Under the pieces are notes generated by a model, which made no database searches, was not told where the DNA came from, and saw only the letters and a list, made by a program, of their open reading frames with translations. Made by a program: the position numbers and the translations under genes. A stretch of 33,256 bases of DNA from Fibrobacter sp. UWR4 (GTDB taxonomy: Bacteria > Fibrobacterota > Fibrobacteria > Fibrobacterales > Fibrobacteraceae), in contig NZ_QGDU01000034.1 of NCBI RefSeq assembly GCF_003149045.1, positions 1-33,256 on the forward strand. The letters are read 5' to 3'. Below, piece by piece: positions 31,508 to 33,256 of the stretch (position 1 is its first letter; each line of letters starts with the position of its first letter).

Positions 31508-31727
31508 TGGGCGTTCCCCCGGCTCCCGGGACACGCACAACAGAACCGCCGCCGGGGTCGGGCTGTATTCGCTTCGCTCACCGAGCCGCGCTACGCGAGT
31601 CTCGGCCCCATAAAGACCGTTCGGCTTTCGCCTCACTTTCGCCAACACAACTTGTTAATACAAGTTGCTTTTGGCTCACGGGGTAACCATCCCTAACGCG
31701 AATGCAGGATGCAAGATGTTCTATATG
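31508..31727 (+). repeat. Long dispersed repeat, copy 2 (inverted relative to 18319-18517)
   Basis: Block B (31508-31566) is the exact reverse complement of 18459-18517; block A (31687-31727) matches 18319-18360 with one small indel and two substitutions. The core (31567-31686) is 120 bases instead of 98 and contains its own palindrome CAACTTG...CAAGTTG (about 31652-31671). The rest of the gap 31338-31841 holds the DUF4143 remnant and, near 31831, the AGG-type ribosome site of the next gene. Confidence 0.85.
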
Positions 31728-31841
31728 CCTCAGGGTGAGGCGTATGGGAAACTAGGCAAATTCTGATTAATAAAATTTATTTTCAGGGGGAACGATGTTT
31801 TAGAAAAACTAAATTTATGGTGAATATATTCGGAGTTTTTT

Positions 31842-33032
31842 ATGAAGACTTTTAAGAAAATTGGTTTGGTGAGCGCGGTCGCTTTTGCGCTGTTCGCATT
31901 TAATGCCTGCGGCGACGACTCGGGCTCCACCAGCGCATCTGCTGAAAACGGTTCCCTGAGTTCCGCTGTTGAGGATGATGAATCATCCTCCAGTATCAAC
32001 GGTGACTCTTCCTCTTCTGTCATTCCGGGTTCTTCTTCCAGTGTCATCCTGAGCGACAGCGAAGGATCTAGCAGTAGCGTCAAGGGCAGCGACACCGCCG
32101 ATGTGTCATCTTCTTCTGTCATTCCCGACCCCGATCGGGAATCTAGCAGTTCCTCGGAAAAATCCAGCAGCAGCTCGGCCAAGTCCAGTTCCTCTGTGAG
32201 TTCGTCTTCGAGTGAAATAACCGACTATGTTGGGTTGCCCTGTGAAGGCATACTTTCAGATGGAAATACGGGAAAAATATATTTGTGCGTGGATGGACGA
32301 TATGTGCTTTATGTGCCTACGGAAAGTTCCAGTTCTGGGCCCTATGAACCGTTCGATCAAACCCTGCCTTTGGAAAAGTTTAAGGAAGAGCGCTACAAGA
32401 CATTTACTGACTCGCGCAATGGCCGTATTTATTACTACCTGACAATCATGGGCAAAGATGAAGATGGTGTCAAGGATACCATAGACGTTATGGCACAGAA
32501 CTTGAATATCGCCGATGTCACCTTGAAGGCTGGCGAAAACATGACCGACGACACGAAAATCGAACGCTACTGCTACAACGACGACACCACCAAGTGCGAC
32601 CGTTACGGCGGCCTCTACCAGTGGGCGGAGATGATGGGTTTCAATGACAGTTGTAATACTAAGAGTTGCGCCGACCTTATACAGCCAAACCACCAGGGAA
32701 TTTGTCCAAAAGGCTGGCGTTTGATGACGCGGCATGATTTTGAAGTTGCCCGAAGCAGTACGGAATACGGGGTCCGTGGCTTGCGTTCTGAATATAATTT
32801 TACAGGAAACAATGAAAGCGGACTTTCTCTTACCGGGTCGGGAGCTTATTTTGATCAAAGAGGTTTCGCGGATTTAGATTCAGCGTTTTACATGTTTTAT
32901 CCCTCGGAATCTGTTTTCCAAGATAAGGTTCAGGCCCTTGATCAAGTTATATCGCGTTATACTGATGGCTCGGGGGCTTCAAGAGGTTCAAAATTTGATG
33001 CTCTTTCCGTCCGCTGCATTAAGTTGAAATAA
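31842..33032 (+). CDS. FISUMP-domain lipoprotein with long serine linker
   Basis: A 396-residue lipoprotein (lipobox FNAC followed by GDDSGS). Residues 28-126 form a serine/aspartate-rich linker with VIPGSSSS, VILSDSEGSSSS and VIPDPDRESSSS units. A short cysteine domain follows (CEGILSDGNTGKIYLCVDGR), and residues 185-396 are a FISUMP domain (YNDDTTKCDRYGGLYQWAEM, GICPKGWRLMTRHD, LSVRCIKLK). A surface location is expected; function is not known. CGGAG precedes the start. Confidence 0.92.
   Translation: MKTFKKIGLVSAVAFALFAFNACGDDSGSTSASAENGSLSSAVEDDESSSSINGDSSSSVIPGSSSSVILSDSEGSSSSVKGSDTADVSSSSVIPDPDRESSSSSEKSSSSSAKSSSSVSSSSSEITDYVGLPCEGILSDGNTGKIYLCVDGRYVLYVPTESSSSGPYEPFDQTLPLEKFKEERYKTFTDSRNGRIYYYLTIMGKDEDGVKDTIDVMAQNLNIADVTLKAGENMTDDTKIERYCYNDDTTKCDRYGGLYQWAEMMGFNDSCNTKSCADLIQPNHQGICPKGWRLMTRHDFEVARSSTEYGVRGLRSEYNFTGNNESGLSLTGSGAYFDQRGFADLDSAFYMFYPSESVFQDKVQALDQVISRYTDGSGASRGSKFDALSVRCIKLK
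32043..32068 (+). repeat. In-frame palindromic repeat (VILSDSEGS)
   Basis: A 26-base unit from GTCATCCT to AGGATC with a GAGCGACAGCGA centre, read in frame within the linker. It has the same length and ends as the units at 21670 and 32118. Confidence 0.65.
32118..32143 (+). repeat. In-frame palindromic repeat (VIPDPDRES)
   Basis: A 26-base unit from GTCATTCCCGA to TCGGGAATC, a strong palindrome read as VIPDPDRES in the linker. It is the most symmetrical of the coding copies and resembles the intergenic copy at 3577-3601. Confidence 0.7.
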
Positions 33033-33069
33033 ATTTTTACATCAATAACAAAAATCCAAGATAATCAAC

Positions 33070-33216
33070 ATGTCTAAGAAATCTTCCCAAAAAAACTCGC
33101 AGAGAAATTTCAATATTGAACACCTTGAACCGCGCCTGATGATGGATGGAAATCTTAGCATGGCGAATTTAAGTCGCCAAGTAAATTTGTTTAACTTGCC
33201 TAGAAATATACTCTAA
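33070..33216 (+). pseudogene. N-terminus of a LEPR-XLL domain surface protein, interrupted
   Basis: The frame starts MSKKSSQKNSQRNFNIEHLE and continues PRLMMDGNLS. LEPRLMM matches the LEPR-XLL motif found at the N-terminus of very large repeat-rich surface or secreted proteins. After about residue 31 the frame runs into sequence that on the other strand is the end of an IS30-type transposase and stops at 33216. The gene was therefore probably interrupted by the element; the rest is outside the window. Confidence 0.6.
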
Positions 33217-33256
33217 TGGGGTGAGAAATCCAAGTCGTTTTCTCGGCCGATTGTTC
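33169..33256 (-). mobile_element. 3' end of an IS30-family transposase gene (partial)
   Basis: The minus strand reads NNRPRKRLGFLTPLEYI and ends at TAA 33169-33171. NRPRKRLGF.TP.E is the conserved C-terminus of IS30-family DDE transposases. The element continues past the window edge, so its terminal inverted repeats and target duplication cannot be seen. Confidence 0.8.

Overview
The window is bacterial and almost certainly from a Fibrobacter species or a close relative. Two lipoproteins carry the FISUMP domain (Fibrobacter succinogenes major paralogous domain), one gene is a TIGR02147-family protein that is typical of this phylum, and several lipoproteins have a lipobox, an acidic start and long serine linkers. 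I see no rRNA, tRNA or CRISPR array. Identifications rest on motifs read by eye; no database search was run.

Layout. 1-500: truncated cysK piece between two terminators. 507-5179: LysE-type exporter; a pdxS-pdxT-ttcA-like operon on the minus strand; a divergent MocR/PdxR-type regulator with three 8-base direct repeats in the shared promoter. 5234-5518: AraC remnant. 5536-7552: TetR regulator and a cytoplasmic GH13 glucosidase linked by three related 16-bp palindromes. 7664-8965: higB toxin and HigA-ImmA antitoxin between two near-identical hairpins. 9128-15393: a redox/detoxification cluster under an AraC regulator (exported CMD-cupin fusion, flavodoxin lipoprotein, ABM monooxygenase, acetyltransferase, FMN reductase, cyclophilin-like lipoprotein, alpha/beta hydrolase). 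15483-18517: an AT-rich type II restriction-modification island of the BsuBI/PstI family beside a nuclease remnant and a long repeat. 18558-20458: LysR, HxlR and a cupin protein, which look like the continuation of the redox cluster. 20661-23143: TIGR02147 protein and two lipoproteins. 23144-26558: a probable c-di-GMP phosphodiesterase and a FIST-sensor diguanylate cyclase in one operon. 26670-31337: mnmA, cysteine desulfurase remnant, FISUMP lipoprotein, split threonine/serine exporter, MetE-like methyltransferase. 31347-33256: DUF4143 remnant, second copy of the long repeat in inverted orientation, FISUMP lipoprotein, and a LEPR-XLL gene start that runs into the 3' end of an IS30-type transposase at the window edge.

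The main themes are divergent regulator/target pairs with visible candidate operators, a high density of gene remnants (cysK, three AraC-type traces counting the intact gene, Rpn-type nuclease, cysteine desulfurase, DUF4143, LEPR-XLL), and a dispersed palindromic repeat family, one branch of which is read in frame as part of lipoprotein linkers. No wholly new system is proven. The strongest leads are the inverted long repeats with a conserved frame and divergent core, the coding palindromes, the TetR-amylase operator set, and a probable frameshift in the flavodoxin gene.
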